Origin: an uncultured Lachnospiraceae bacterium | GTDB lineage: Bacteria > Bacillota_A > Clostridia > Lachnospirales > Lachnospiraceae | Reading direction: 5' to 3' | Length of the DNA stretch: 9,512 nt | Assembly: GCA_946630765.1 (NCBI GenBank) | Contig: CAMOZF010000049.1 | Span: 1-9,512 of the forward strand | Shown: one piece after another, positions 1 through 6,362 of the stretch | How positions within the stretch are numbered: the stretch's first letter is position 1 | Layout of the letters: the number at the start of each line of letters is the position of its first letter | The notes under the pieces: model-generated | What the model saw: the letters and a program-made list of their open reading frames with translations, nothing else | Databases searched by the model: none | Told to the model about the DNA's origin: nothing | Program-made: the position numbers and the translations under genes

Positions 1-1150
1 TCTGTCCCGTCGCAACCGCCAGCGGCACGGCGACGCTTGCGAGCATGGAGACAAGGCTGCCGTTTGACATGAAATTGCTGAGCAGCCAGCCCGCCAGAAG
101 AAAGATCAGTACCAAAATCTTAGAGTTCGCCATCGCCGGCCCGAAAATCCTCAGCAGAAAATCAATCACCAGGTCTCCCGCCCCGGAATTCACAAAGGCT
201 CCGGCGATCGCAAGCGCGGCGCCAAGCGTAAAAAGCGCCGGCCACATCATATTCCGAAGCTCCGTTTTCATATCAACACAGCCTGTAAGAATCACGACAA
301 CCGCACCGGAAATGGAAATCAGCCCCAGATCCCAGCCAAAGGGCCGGACAATGAAAAGCACAACGACAACAAGAAAGACCGCTATTGCAATAATCCCATG
401 CTTTTTGTCAACAGGAACTTCACTCTCTCCGTGAAGGACCTTTTTGACTGCCCGGTCCTCATCCAGATTCAGAACCTCATTCAGCTGGTCGCTTTTCTTA
501 CTGTGCACATCATGGGAAACCTCCGGGAAGTCAAACCATTTAACCTGTAGTCTATAGAGGAAAAACCAGTAGGAAAGCGCGACAGCCGCGAGAATGATCA
601 GGGCAAACGGCGCTGTGGTGAAAAAGGAGAACGGCTGCTGCCCGGTCAGTTCCAGCACTTCAGAGGCCAGAAGCGGCGCGGTACTGCCGGCGAGACTCCC
701 GGTTCCTCCGATCAGACCGCCGATCGCAAGCGGCATATAGATATGCTTTTTCTGAATTTTTCCCTTGCTGGAGCTCGCTACCGACGCGATGAACGGCATG
801 AACATGGCAACCAGCGCGGTATTATTGGCAAACATGGATATCAGGCCTCCTGAGATCAGGATCATCACAAGGAACAGCTTTTCTCCATGCTTCGTAAGCC
901 TGTTCAGCACATGCTCGAACTCCGTCACCATACCGCTGTCGATTATCGCGTCGATAATGATGACCATACCGAAGGTCAGAATCACCGGCGTCGACCCGAA
1001 GCAGGAAAAAGCTTCCTTAAAGGACGTGGCCCCGGCAAAAACCATGGCAAGCATCCCGAGCACCGTCACGAGAGCGACCGGGAACTTCTCGATAATGTAA
1101 AAAACGATGAGAACAGCGATGATAATCAGTGTAACGACGGCTTTATTCAT
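1..1150 (-). CDS. SLC13/DASS-type (ion transporter superfamily) permease, 3' end beyond window
   Basis: An integral membrane transporter; the first 383 residues are visible and the frame is open to the left edge. Family members import di- or tricarboxylates or sulfate with Na+ (or H+). Hydrophobic helices are evident at about residues 4-20, 24-40, 55-72, 92-107, 139-157 and 180-199, followed by a charged cytoplasmic-looking linker (about 201-250) and a second hydrophobic half. The re-entrant hairpin signature appears twice, as expected for the two inverted repeats: FANNTALVAMFMP (107-119) and SNFMSNGS with VAVPLA (358-378). A glycine-rich GGLIGGTGSLAGST (144-157) sits where the family has its substrate/Na+ loop. 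The ATG at 1150 follows AAGGAGGA by about seven bases, which fixes the start. Substrate cannot be read from the sequence. Confidence is high for the superfamily, moderate for SLC13 rather than a CitM/Dcu relative. Confidence 0.85.
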   Translation of the reverse strand, partial: MNKAVVTLIIIAVLIVFYIIEKFPVALVTVLGMLAMVFAGATSFKEAFSCFGSTPVILTFGMVIIIDAIIDSGMVTEFEHVLNRLTKHGEKLFLVMILISGGLISMFANNTALVAMFMPFIASVASSSKGKIQKKHIYMPLAIGGLIGGTGSLAGSTAPLLASEVLELTGQQPFSFFTTAPFALIILAAVALSYWFFLYRLQVKWFDFPEVSHDVHSKKSDQLNEVLNLDEDRAVKKVLHGESEVPVDKKHGIIAIAVFLVVVVLFIVRPFGWDLGLISISGAVVVILTGCVDMKTELRNMMWPALFTLGAALAIAGAFVNSGAGDLVIDFLLRIFGPAMANSKILVLIFLLAGWLLSNFMSNGSLVSMLASVAVPLAVATGQ

Positions 1151-1498
1151 GGGCAGTCCTCCTTATTCTTTTTAAACCCGAACCGGTCCGGGACACTGTG
1201 CTCCGGGCAGATCGCGAGTCTTTTTTTCATGGAAACGGCTGACGGCAGAAGCTGATACTTGATTTATGTGAAAACTCTACGGAACGAAGTCGGCATGTCG
1301 TCTTCAGGAAAAACGGGCAGAAAACAAGAGAGAGGGCAGTCAGCAGATATGGCTGCATCGAAGGAATCAGGCGAAAAAGGGCCTGGGAGATATATTCATA
1401 ATACCGATTCCGGCGATTTTTTTCAAGAAAATTATTACGAAGAAACGGAAGAAATACGATACTGGGATTATCATTTACAGAAACGGAGACTTCATACC
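1151..1498. other. Divergent intergenic region upstream of the permease
   Basis: About 350 bases separate the permease start from the start of the plus-strand esterase stump. The permease ribosome binding site (AAGGAGGA) lies at the left edge. A near-palindrome centred on ACCGGT lies around 1177-1192 (CCCGAACCGGTCCGGG, two positions break the symmetry) and could be an operator or weak hairpin, but nothing else supports it. The plus-strand reading frame through 1259-1498 has an implausible composition and matches nothing I recognise. No confident promoter hexamers were found; the segment presumably holds the permease promoter. Confidence 0.4.
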
Positions 1499-1660
1499 AT
1501 GAATATTGCCAAGACCATTTACTCCTGCAAACATACGGAGGTCGACGTCGTGTACACCCCCGATATCGTATACGCCCATCGGGAAAGCGGAGACCTTACG
1601 ATGCAGATTGTAAGTCCCATTGCCCCGGATCTTCCGAGAAAGGAAGAGAACTTGACCTTT
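1499..1660 (+). pseudogene. 5' stump of an alpha/beta-hydrolase (acetyl-esterase-like) gene
   Basis: From the ATG at 1499 the frame reads MNIAKTIYSCKHTEVDVVYT, followed by a stretch containing GDLTMQIVSPI. This pattern (a strand, then D-V-V-Y, then a gene-start-type 'dgdLtmqi..P' strand) is what I associate with the N-terminus of acetyl-esterase/BD-FAE-like alpha/beta hydrolases, just before the oxyanion HGG motif. The HGG loop, the G-x-S-x-G elbow and the catalytic His are all missing: after about residue 50 the sequence loses resemblance and runs into a hairpin at 1672-1708 and a stop at 1775. A weak GGAG precedes the ATG by about nine bases. I read it as a truncated gene whose 3' part was lost in a rearrangement. 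The family assignment rests on recall of a short N-terminal stretch and is moderate. Confidence 0.5.
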
Positions 1661-1671
1661 AACAAAATGAT

Positions 1672-1715
1672 GCCGGCCGCTGAGGTTTTTCAATGCTCCG
1701 TGGCCGGCTCTCTTT
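1672..1715. terminator. Bidirectional rho-independent terminator-like hairpin
   Basis: Positions 1672-1684 pair with 1696-1708 (GCCGGCC / GGCCGGC core, 13 positions with one mismatch and one G-T wobble) around an 11-base loop. On the plus strand it is followed by TCTCTTTATACTCGTTTT, on the minus strand by ATCATTTTGTT, so both directions have a T-rich tail. It lies 38 bases beyond the minus-strand glycoside hydrolase stump and just beyond the plus-strand esterase stump, so it most likely originally ended the glycoside hydrolase transcript. Confidence 0.6.
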
Positions 1716-1746
1716 ATACTCGTTTTATCACAGTCCCTGAAGACTT

Positions 1747-2316
1747 TCAGAATCTCGCGATCTCCTTCACGCCGTAATAGTGAACCTCCTGAATGTTTCC
1801 GAGGAGCGCGTGAACCGTGAGATCCGGCACTTCGTCACCGGCATAGATCACGATCTCGTCTCCGGCCTTTGTCTCCAGCACCAGCATGCCGTCCTCAAGA
1901 GAAGCATCCGTTTCTTCGCCGTTCACCAGCACATGAAGTGCGCCTTCTCCGAAGTCGCTGCGAAGCCTCAGCTCGCCGCCCTGCTCCGAGAATACTTTCG
2001 CAAACTTCGTCCGGTACATCTCACGTTCGGCCGTGACCAGGAAGGCGCCTTCCGTACGCATGGAAGCGATCGAGAGATTTGCCCAGGCGGGCGGTGTATT
2101 CTCGAAAAGCTTTATCACTCCGCCGTTACTCTGGATCGCCAGCTCCTGAATCGCAGCGATATAGCCGCATCCGGCTTCGATCGTGTTGCCGAAGCGAGGA
2201 CCTTGCGAAAGGGTACAGAACCGTCGCCGGATGCTTATAATATGTTTCCCAATTTTTCATGTCCATATCAATAATCCAACCGCCTTGTCTGATGATCGGG
2301 TGACGTTTATGGCATA
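1747..2316 (-). pseudogene. 3' stump of a glycoside hydrolase (GH95-like), frameshifted
   Basis: The minus strand encodes a C-terminal protein fragment in two frames. From about 2316 to 2207 the frame reads a stretch including RHPIIRQGGWIIDMDMKNW and ending TVLYPFA; from about 2205 to the stop at 1747 it continues GPRFGNTIEAGCGYIAAIQEL, then SNGGVIKLFENTPPAWANLS and SMRTEGAFLVTA. The order 'Q-E-L ... Q-S-N-G-G-V-I-K-L-F ... P-A-W ... R-T-E-G-A-F-L-V' is the usual end of the (alpha/alpha)6 barrel and start of the C-terminal beta domain in GH95-like fucosidase/galactosidase relatives, where it reads roughly 'LLQSh.g.I.lfPalP.aW..gs...LrArGgF'. The frames are offset consistent with loss of two bases (GCACAAGG to GCAAGG) at about 2203-2206. 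The catalytic barrel is gone: homology stops at the foot of the neighbouring gene's terminator hairpin. Clearly a dead gene remnant; the exact GH family is inferred. Confidence 0.65.
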
Positions 2317-2351
2317 ATAAAGTCCACGGGGCCGATTCCCGTGGACTTTAT
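2317..2351 (-). terminator. Hairpin terminator of the 2356-4561 operon
   Basis: A perfect 14-bp stem (2317-2330 with 2338-2351; core AAAGTCCACGGG / CCCGTGGACTTT) with a 7-base loop begins four bases after the stop codon of the alpha/beta hydrolase. The 3' arm on the minus strand ends CTTTAT and runs into TATG, so the U-run is short. Position directly after the stop favours a terminator or mRNA 3'-end stabiliser. Confidence 0.7.
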
Positions 2352-2355
2352 GAAC

Positions 2356-3672
2356 TTAGTGATAACTTCCCCAGTTTTCAAAATCCCACTCATGCAGTGC
2401 TTCAGCTGGTTCATAATGGAAGAAATGTGATGGCTGCCCGAATAGAGATACGGCAGATGCATTCAGCTTTTCAGGTGAAAGATCATTCCACACACCTGTT
2501 TGAATTCGATCAATCAGGACTTTCAAAGATTCCAGAATCTCTGAGTCGGTAAAGTGGCAATGACCGGAGCTTCTCACCCACAAGACCCTCAAAAGGTCTT
2601 CATTCCCGCGCTTTTCCAATGTTTTTCTATAGGCATATTTACAGGATTCCGGGTCAACCTGGTCACCGATGTTCTCAAGATTGACGATCGGCCCATTGAT
2701 CGTTCCGGAATAGCTCAGGATTTTTTCAGCTTTCCGCACGGCTTCCGGAGCGGCATGGATCCTCGGTGCGGCAGCGAGCGTTAGCAGATCCTCTTTCAGA
2801 CCTTCCATACCCAGTCCTGCCGCTTCATACATTCCAAGCACGAAGTCTTTCCTGCCGCATCGTAAGAGAAGATCCTCATAATCTGTATGATCATTCCAGC
2901 TGAAAGGTCCGCCAACAAGCTGCTCGATCACATAAGAGCCAAAATTGAATTGAGCAAATTCAATACAGCCGAGAAGCTGCCGGAACTGTTCCTCGTAATC
3001 ATCTGCTGCGGGTTCCGGTTTTCTCGGATCTGCCCATGCGGGAAGCTGCTCGATCGCGGCTGAAAGCGCCAGCCGGGCACGACCTTCAGGTCTTTCCTTC
3101 GCCTTTTCGACAATCAAATGCAGTTTCCTTTCCTCATCCTTAAGATCCCTGATGTATGCAAGGGTGAGCGGCTCATCGGGCTGAAGCAGTACATTCATAA
3201 CAAACTTTCCATCCAGCTTGGAATTAATCGCTGCTATTTCACCTGACCCGCCACCTCCGTAGACAAGGGCTCCGGAGAAAACATCCGGTCGCATTTCCAT
3301 ACAGAATCTTCCGACAAACGCCCCTCTCGATCCTCCGACTGCAATGGTATAACGGGGTTCTCCATAAAACCCGGAAAAGGCGTTTCGGACGTCCACCAGC
3401 ATATCAACTGCATCAGGGAATCGATAACCGACAGCATCTCTCCCTATTCCGCCGTAGGCATAGCCTTCCCTGAAATATGCAAGAAGACGTCTTTTGATCA
3501 TTTCAGCCATCGGTCCTTCAGGCGTACAGTTCACAGTTCCGTCCAGATCAAGAAGCAGGATACCGTTCCAGTTTTCAGGCTTCAGAACTGTGCACCTTGT
3601 TCCGTCTTTCATCACATCAGATATTCTGAGTGTTTCTGTATCTCCAATCAATACTCGTTCCTGCTGATACAT
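2356..3672 (-). CDS. Alpha/beta hydrolase (large cytoplasmic serine hydrolase, likely esterase)
   Basis: A 438-residue protein with no signal peptide. The nucleophile elbow is GGSRGAF with Ser115, preceded by YTIAV, the buried strand leading into it. Candidate remaining triad members are Asp337 (IGDQVDPES) and His371 (SSGHCHFTDSE); this pair 'GDxVxPxxs ... GHCxFTxxE' and the phrase RDAVGYRFPDAVD (79-91) are features of an uncharacterised group of bacterial alpha/beta hydrolases of 400-500 residues. Between elbow and Asp lies a helical cap of about 180 residues. The start is fixed by GAGGAG about six bases before the ATG. It follows the metallo-hydrolase gene by 37 bases on the same strand, so the two are probably co-transcribed, and a hairpin follows its stop at once. 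Substrate unknown; an ester or amide of a small molecule is the general expectation. Confidence 0.75.
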   Translation of the reverse strand: MYQQERVLIGDTETLRISDVMKDGTRCTVLKPENWNGILLLDLDGTVNCTPEGPMAEMIKRRLLAYFREGYAYGGIGRDAVGYRFPDAVDMLVDVRNAFSGFYGEPRYTIAVGGSRGAFVGRFCMEMRPDVFSGALVYGGGGSGEIAAINSKLDGKFVMNVLLQPDEPLTLAYIRDLKDEERKLHLIVEKAKERPEGRARLALSAAIEQLPAWADPRKPEPAADDYEEQFRQLLGCIEFAQFNFGSYVIEQLVGGPFSWNDHTDYEDLLLRCGRKDFVLGMYEAAGLGMEGLKEDLLTLAAAPRIHAAPEAVRKAEKILSYSGTINGPIVNLENIGDQVDPESCKYAYRKTLEKRGNEDLLRVLWVRSSGHCHFTDSEILESLKVLIDRIQTGVWNDLSPEKLNASAVSLFGQPSHFFHYEPAEALHEWDFENWGSYH

Positions 3673-3709
3673 GAGTTCTCCTCTTCAACGCGTTATGGGC
3701 ATATCTTTT

Positions 3710-4561
3710 TTATGCCCGTTCTTCTCCCGGATCGATCAGTCTGTCCGGGTTAAAACTGACGCGTACGCCGTGATATACAACCACTCCGCTTCGTCCCATG
3801 GGGCCGTCCATCATCTGAACATCTGCCGTTCCCGATAGAATGCGCCTGAAAATTTCGATGTCATCGTCCAGGTTCGTTTCCGGCATACTGATATTCACTG
3901 TACTCCCGCCATAACCGATATGGCCGTTAAAATTCCGGTCAAAACGGCTTTCCTGTTCCTTTACTTTAAGGAGCCCCTTCAAAGCGGTGTTAATGCTGGC
4001 GGCGCGTATTCCAAGGTTCGGATTGCAGGCATCGCCGGAGAAAAGGATCCTTGAAAACTCATCAATCAGCACCACTTCTCCCGGCGTATGTCCGGGTGTA
4101 TGAATCACTTCCACACTTCTTCCGCCCAGATTGAAAACCTGGCCTTCCGCCAGTGGCTTCAGTTTTGGAAGAGTTCTCGGATAACGGATCTGTTCGGGTT
4201 TGATATCATAGGCGTCAAAGGACCCGAATTTCGCCATCATCTCAGGATAATGCTGAAGCATTGCAATATTCTGATCAAGCCGCTCCAAACTCACGCTTTC
4301 CCAATCTGCCGGATGAAGCCAGACTTCATCCCACTGGTCCATGGATGCCACATGGTCACCATGGCCATGAGTCAGCACAACGTCATAGGGGAGCGTACAA
4401 AGTTCATCCGCGATCTCCCGCATCGGATACATACCGCAGCCCGTATCGATAAGAAGTCCCCGCTCCGTTCCGACTAACATATAGCAGGTTGCCATGCCAA
4501 ATTCATTGATTGCATACGTATGGTATGCTATTTCACTTACAATCGGTTTTGAAATACCCAT
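3710..4561 (-). CDS. MBL-fold metallo-hydrolase
   Basis: A 283-residue metallo-beta-lactamase-fold protein with the complete di-metal site: THGHGDH (His65, His67, Asp69, His70), HTPGHTPGE (His158), SGD (Asp177) and a final NGHIG (His214). Residues 30-41 (GTERGLLIDTGCG) form the first beta-hairpin with the usual 'LIDTG'. It has the general glyoxalase-II/lactonase-like layout and no signal peptide, so it likely acts in the cytoplasm on an ester, thioester or lactone; the substrate is not predictable. AGGAGGA lies six bases before the ATG. It is the first gene of an operon with the alpha/beta hydrolase at 2356-3672. Its upstream region is a patch of decayed gene fragments, so its promoter may be recruited from foreign sequence. 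Confidence 0.85.
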   Translation of the reverse strand: MGISKPIVSEIAYHTYAINEFGMATCYMLVGTERGLLIDTGCGMYPMREIADELCTLPYDVVLTHGHGDHVASMDQWDEVWLHPADWESVSLERLDQNIAMLQHYPEMMAKFGSFDAYDIKPEQIRYPRTLPKLKPLAEGQVFNLGGRSVEVIHTPGHTPGEVVLIDEFSRILFSGDACNPNLGIRAASINTALKGLLKVKEQESRFDRNFNGHIGYGGSTVNISMPETNLDDDIEIFRRILSGTADVQMMDGPMGRSGVVVYHGVRVSFNPDRLIDPGEERA

Positions 4562-4642
4562 GAATTCTCCTCCTTTTTATTTTACAACATACACAGAACC
4601 AATGATTCCTTCAGGACGTACAGCTATGGAAGGGCCGCCCAA
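4562..4642. other. Leader of the MBL-hydrolase gene with possible gene tail
   Basis: The segment between the metallo-hydrolase start and the antitoxin remnant. On the minus strand a frame ends in VRPEGIIGSVYVVK with TAA at 4577-4579, immediately before the AGGAGGA of the next gene, which is how an upstream operon gene would end. The frame stays open under the antitoxin remnant, so only the part below 4643 could be genuine. Not recognised; could be chance. No convincing promoter hexamers seen. Confidence 0.25.
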
Positions 4643-4868
4643 TTCCGGGATAATATGAAAACACATATGGATAAAGTTACAGATGACTTCGAAACTGTGA
4701 TCGTCACCAGAAAACAGAACCGCAATATCGTAATGCTCTCCGAAAGCGCTTACCGGCGATCTTTCCGAATTCTGGTCTCGGAGGATTAACGAAAAAGACC
4801 GTCTGGTTTACCGGATTCAGGACGATGAAGTTCAGATCATTTCATGCAGATATCATTACAGCAGATAG
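4640..4868 (+). pseudogene. Fused remnant of a YefM-YoeB (Phd/YefM + Txe/YoeB) toxin-antitoxin pair
   Basis: Plus-strand frame 1 (from about 4643; ATG at 4655) reads FRDNMKTHMDKV, DDFETVIVTRKQNRN and VMLSESAY, the conserved N-terminal DNA-binding part of a YefM antitoxin ('FR.N...YMDKV..D.ETVIVTRK..RNVVMLSE.AY'). It then breaks: after codon TAC at 4751 that frame ends at a TAA at 4787. In another frame, LTGDLSEFWSRRINEKDRLV begins at 4749 and continues VYRIQDDEVQIISCRYHY to a TAG at 4866, the C-terminal half of a YoeB/Txe RNase toxin (SRRI, RLVY, the terminal H-Y). So an internal deletion joined the antitoxin at 'S-x-A-Y' to the toxin at 'L-x-G-D-L', removing the antitoxin's toxin-binding tail and about half the toxin. 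The normal antitoxin start is also missing. Neither protein can be functional as in the intact system. Confidence 0.85.
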
Positions 4869-4876
4869 CGCATCAT

Positions 4877-4932
4877 CAGAAACGCGCCAGGTTCCGATCA
4901 GGAAAATCCTGATCGGAACCTGCGCGTTTCTG
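4877..4932. terminator. 26-bp hairpin after the ceramidase-like gene
   Basis: Positions 4877-4886 pair with 4923-4932 and 4888-4903 pair with 4907-4922, with one bulged C (4887) and an AAA loop, giving 26 base pairs. The stem starts two bases after the TAA of the ceramidase-like gene. Neither side has a real T-run, so it may stop transcription poorly and instead protect the mRNA 3' end or separate the gene from the opposing toxin-antitoxin remnant. Terminator is the default call because of position. Confidence 0.6.
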
Positions 4933-4934
4933 GC

Positions 4935-6251
4935 TTACACTTCATTGATCTCGTCAAAGAGCTCCCGTACGCCCTCGGCGATCACCTCGTCGCAGGCGCC
5001 GGCGCGGACCTTGCCGAACTGCTCGAAACAGTAGTGGTCAACGGAGGTCGCGTCGATGATATAGCCGACGGAGCGATCGACATGCGTTACGATCATTGTC
5101 TTGCTGTACGGCGAATTCTCGCGGCAGTATTTGCCGATCAGCGCATAGAGCTCCGCCGCGACACCGACGATCGCAACATCGCCGAGCACCATTTCCTGTA
5201 CATAAAGCGGTACCGTACTTTCGGGATCCGGAACAGCCTTCGGCAGCGCCTCGCCCTCCTTTAAGGGATAAATGTGGTTTGTGATGTCATTGACCCACTG
5301 GCCGTTGAATTCCTCCTCGAATTTCTGCGCCGGAAGGTCGATCAGGGTCTGTCCGAACTTCATCGGCATGTTTTTGTTGTACTTATCAATCGAATTGATC
5401 GCCTTGCAGATGTCGACGCCGTGGCGCTGGCCCATGACCTTGATCAGGTTGTACTGCAGGCCCGGCAGAAGCTTCGACATATAGGGGAAGCCCTGCGCAT
5501 CGTAGTCGCGGAGGCAGTACAGCTGCGGGTTCTGGTCGCCGGCAGCTTCCGAAGCCCAGAGGACCACCGTATCCTCACCGAAGCGATTTTCGGCGTATTC
5601 TTCCGCGACACCGGGAATATTGCCGGAGCAGCGTGTCTTGCCGTCGAAGTCCACATCAAAATATCCGAGTGTCGCGTGCATGCCGAAGCTGACGATTGCC
5701 GCGATCAGCCTGTCCGCTTCGTCGACGAATTTCATTGTATAGACATTGTGGTCGCAGTAGCCTTCCGGCTCATAGCCCTGCGTAAAGGTACCGTCCTCGC
5801 ACTGCATATCGCGGTTTCCGTTCACATAGGAGCGGCCGATGCCGAAGCCGTAGCGCGCCGGACGCTTCTTCGAAACGGCCTCCTTCGAAGCTTCAACAGC
5901 CATATCGCAGACGAGGCTCATATAGGCGCGCCATTTCGCCTGATCCGAGGGATCCGGCGAGAAGCACATATCGCAGCCCGTATGGTTGTGGATCGCGGAG
6001 AACAGAATATGCTCCGCGGGAATGCCGCATTCCTCTTCGAGCCGCGGCTTCAGGCTCTTCGGATCCGGTACGCCGCCGAGGTCAAAGCCGACATAGAGCG
6101 CCTGGTCTTTTCCGTTGTCCATGACGATCGCTCGCACATAACAGTTCGTAAAGACACCGACGTAAGGATTGCCCGGCTGATAAGACGGGTAAGGGAACAT
6201 TTCATCCGTGGGATTAATGAGGCGCTTCGCCGCGCCGACAAGTAAAGACAT
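4935..6251 (-). CDS. Neutral/alkaline ceramidase-like hydrolase (single N-terminal domain form)
   Basis: A 438-residue protein beginning MSLLVGAAKRLINP, the typical opening of the neutral ceramidase N-terminal domain family. Zinc-site candidates match the family: His88 and His90 (SAIHNHTG), His192 (FGMHATLG), Glu367 (GVAAELYAL) and Tyr397 (VGYI). The nucleophile serine is probably Ser234 in ASEAAGDQNPQ, equivalent to the family's 'SnaGDxsPN'. Classical ceramidases are secreted and about 650-750 residues with an extra C-terminal domain; this one lacks both signal peptide and that domain, so a cytoplasmic amidase acting on something other than host ceramide is likely. An in-frame ATG 54 bases upstream (6305) exists, but AGGAGG lies seven bases before the ATG at 6251 and the family homology starts there. 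It has its own leader element (6252-6344) and a hairpin after the stop. Confidence 0.8.
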   Translation of the reverse strand: MSLLVGAAKRLINPTDEMFPYPSYQPGNPYVGVFTNCYVRAIVMDNGKDQALYVGFDLGGVPDPKSLKPRLEEECGIPAEHILFSAIHNHTGCDMCFSPDPSDQAKWRAYMSLVCDMAVEASKEAVSKKRPARYGFGIGRSYVNGNRDMQCEDGTFTQGYEPEGYCDHNVYTMKFVDEADRLIAAIVSFGMHATLGYFDVDFDGKTRCSGNIPGVAEEYAENRFGEDTVVLWASEAAGDQNPQLYCLRDYDAQGFPYMSKLLPGLQYNLIKVMGQRHGVDICKAINSIDKYNKNMPMKFGQTLIDLPAQKFEEEFNGQWVNDITNHIYPLKEGEALPKAVPDPESTVPLYVQEMVLGDVAIVGVAAELYALIGKYCRENSPYSKTMIVTHVDRSVGYIIDATSVDHYCFEQFGKVRAGACDEVIAEGVRELFDEINEV

Positions 6252-6344
6252 CGAAAAACCTCCTGTACAAGTGATACACCCATTGTACAGGAGGCTGAAA
6301 CGCAAATGAATATTTTATTTCGCGTTTTTGGTTATTGAAAATCT
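6252..6344. promoter_or_regulatory. Palindromic leader element, copy 1 (before the ceramidase-like gene)
   Basis: Arms CCTCCTGTACAA (6259-6270) and TTGTACAGGAGG (6283-6294) are perfect complements separated by 12 bases. The left arm contains, on the minus strand, the AGGAGG used by the gene starting at 6251, so a transcript reading through would fold the ribosome binding site into a 12-bp stem. Each arm also holds the palindrome TGTACA; the two lie 20 bp apart, about two helical turns, as for two protein sites on one DNA face. Beyond the arm, bases 6306-6344 are nearly identical to copy 2. On the minus strand a possible promoter is TTTTCA (6336-6341), 18 bases, TAAAAT (6312-6317), which would start the RNA just upstream of the hairpin. 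Whether it acts as operator or RNA switch is inference. Confidence 0.7.
6306..6338 (+). CDS. Candidate ten-residue peptide ORF, copy 1 (MNILFRVFGY)
   Basis: A plus-strand ORF of ten codons, ATG at 6306 and TGA at 6336, lies 11 bases after the AGGAGG of the right arm of the palindrome, divergent from the ceramidase-like gene. Copy 2 encodes MNILFRPLGY at the same spacing. Two of the base differences are synonymous (Leu TTA/CTA, Gly GGT/GGG) and three change amino acids. The same bases may be conserved merely because they form the minus-strand promoter, so coding is uncertain. Confidence 0.25.
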   Translation: MNILFRVFGY

Positions 6345-6362
6345 ATTATCTGTTCTTCTGCC

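Noticed and set aside
1177..1192. Near-palindrome CCCGAACCGGTCCGGG before the permease gene
   Set aside because: Single occurrence, two positions off symmetry, no matching second copy; noted in the intergenic entry but not called as an operator.
1259..1498. Plus-strand codons upstream of the esterase stump in the same frame
   Set aside because: Low-complexity, Lys/Glu/Gly-rich sequence without domain features; the esterase-like part begins at the internal ATG at 1499.
5274..6245. A 323-codon plus-strand open frame opposite the ceramidase-like gene
   Set aside because: Antisense shadow: the minus strand has clear family motifs, and this frame lacks a ribosome binding site and recognisable domains.
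6252..6305. Alternative upstream ATG for the ceramidase-like gene at 6305
   Set aside because: The extra 18 residues do not resemble the family, run through the palindrome, and lack a ribosome binding site; the ATG at 6251 has AGGAGG at seven bases.
6306..6344. The duplicated leader as a mobile element or MITE
   Set aside because: No target-site duplications or outer terminal repeats were seen, and both copies sit at the same distance from a gene start, which favours a regulatory role.
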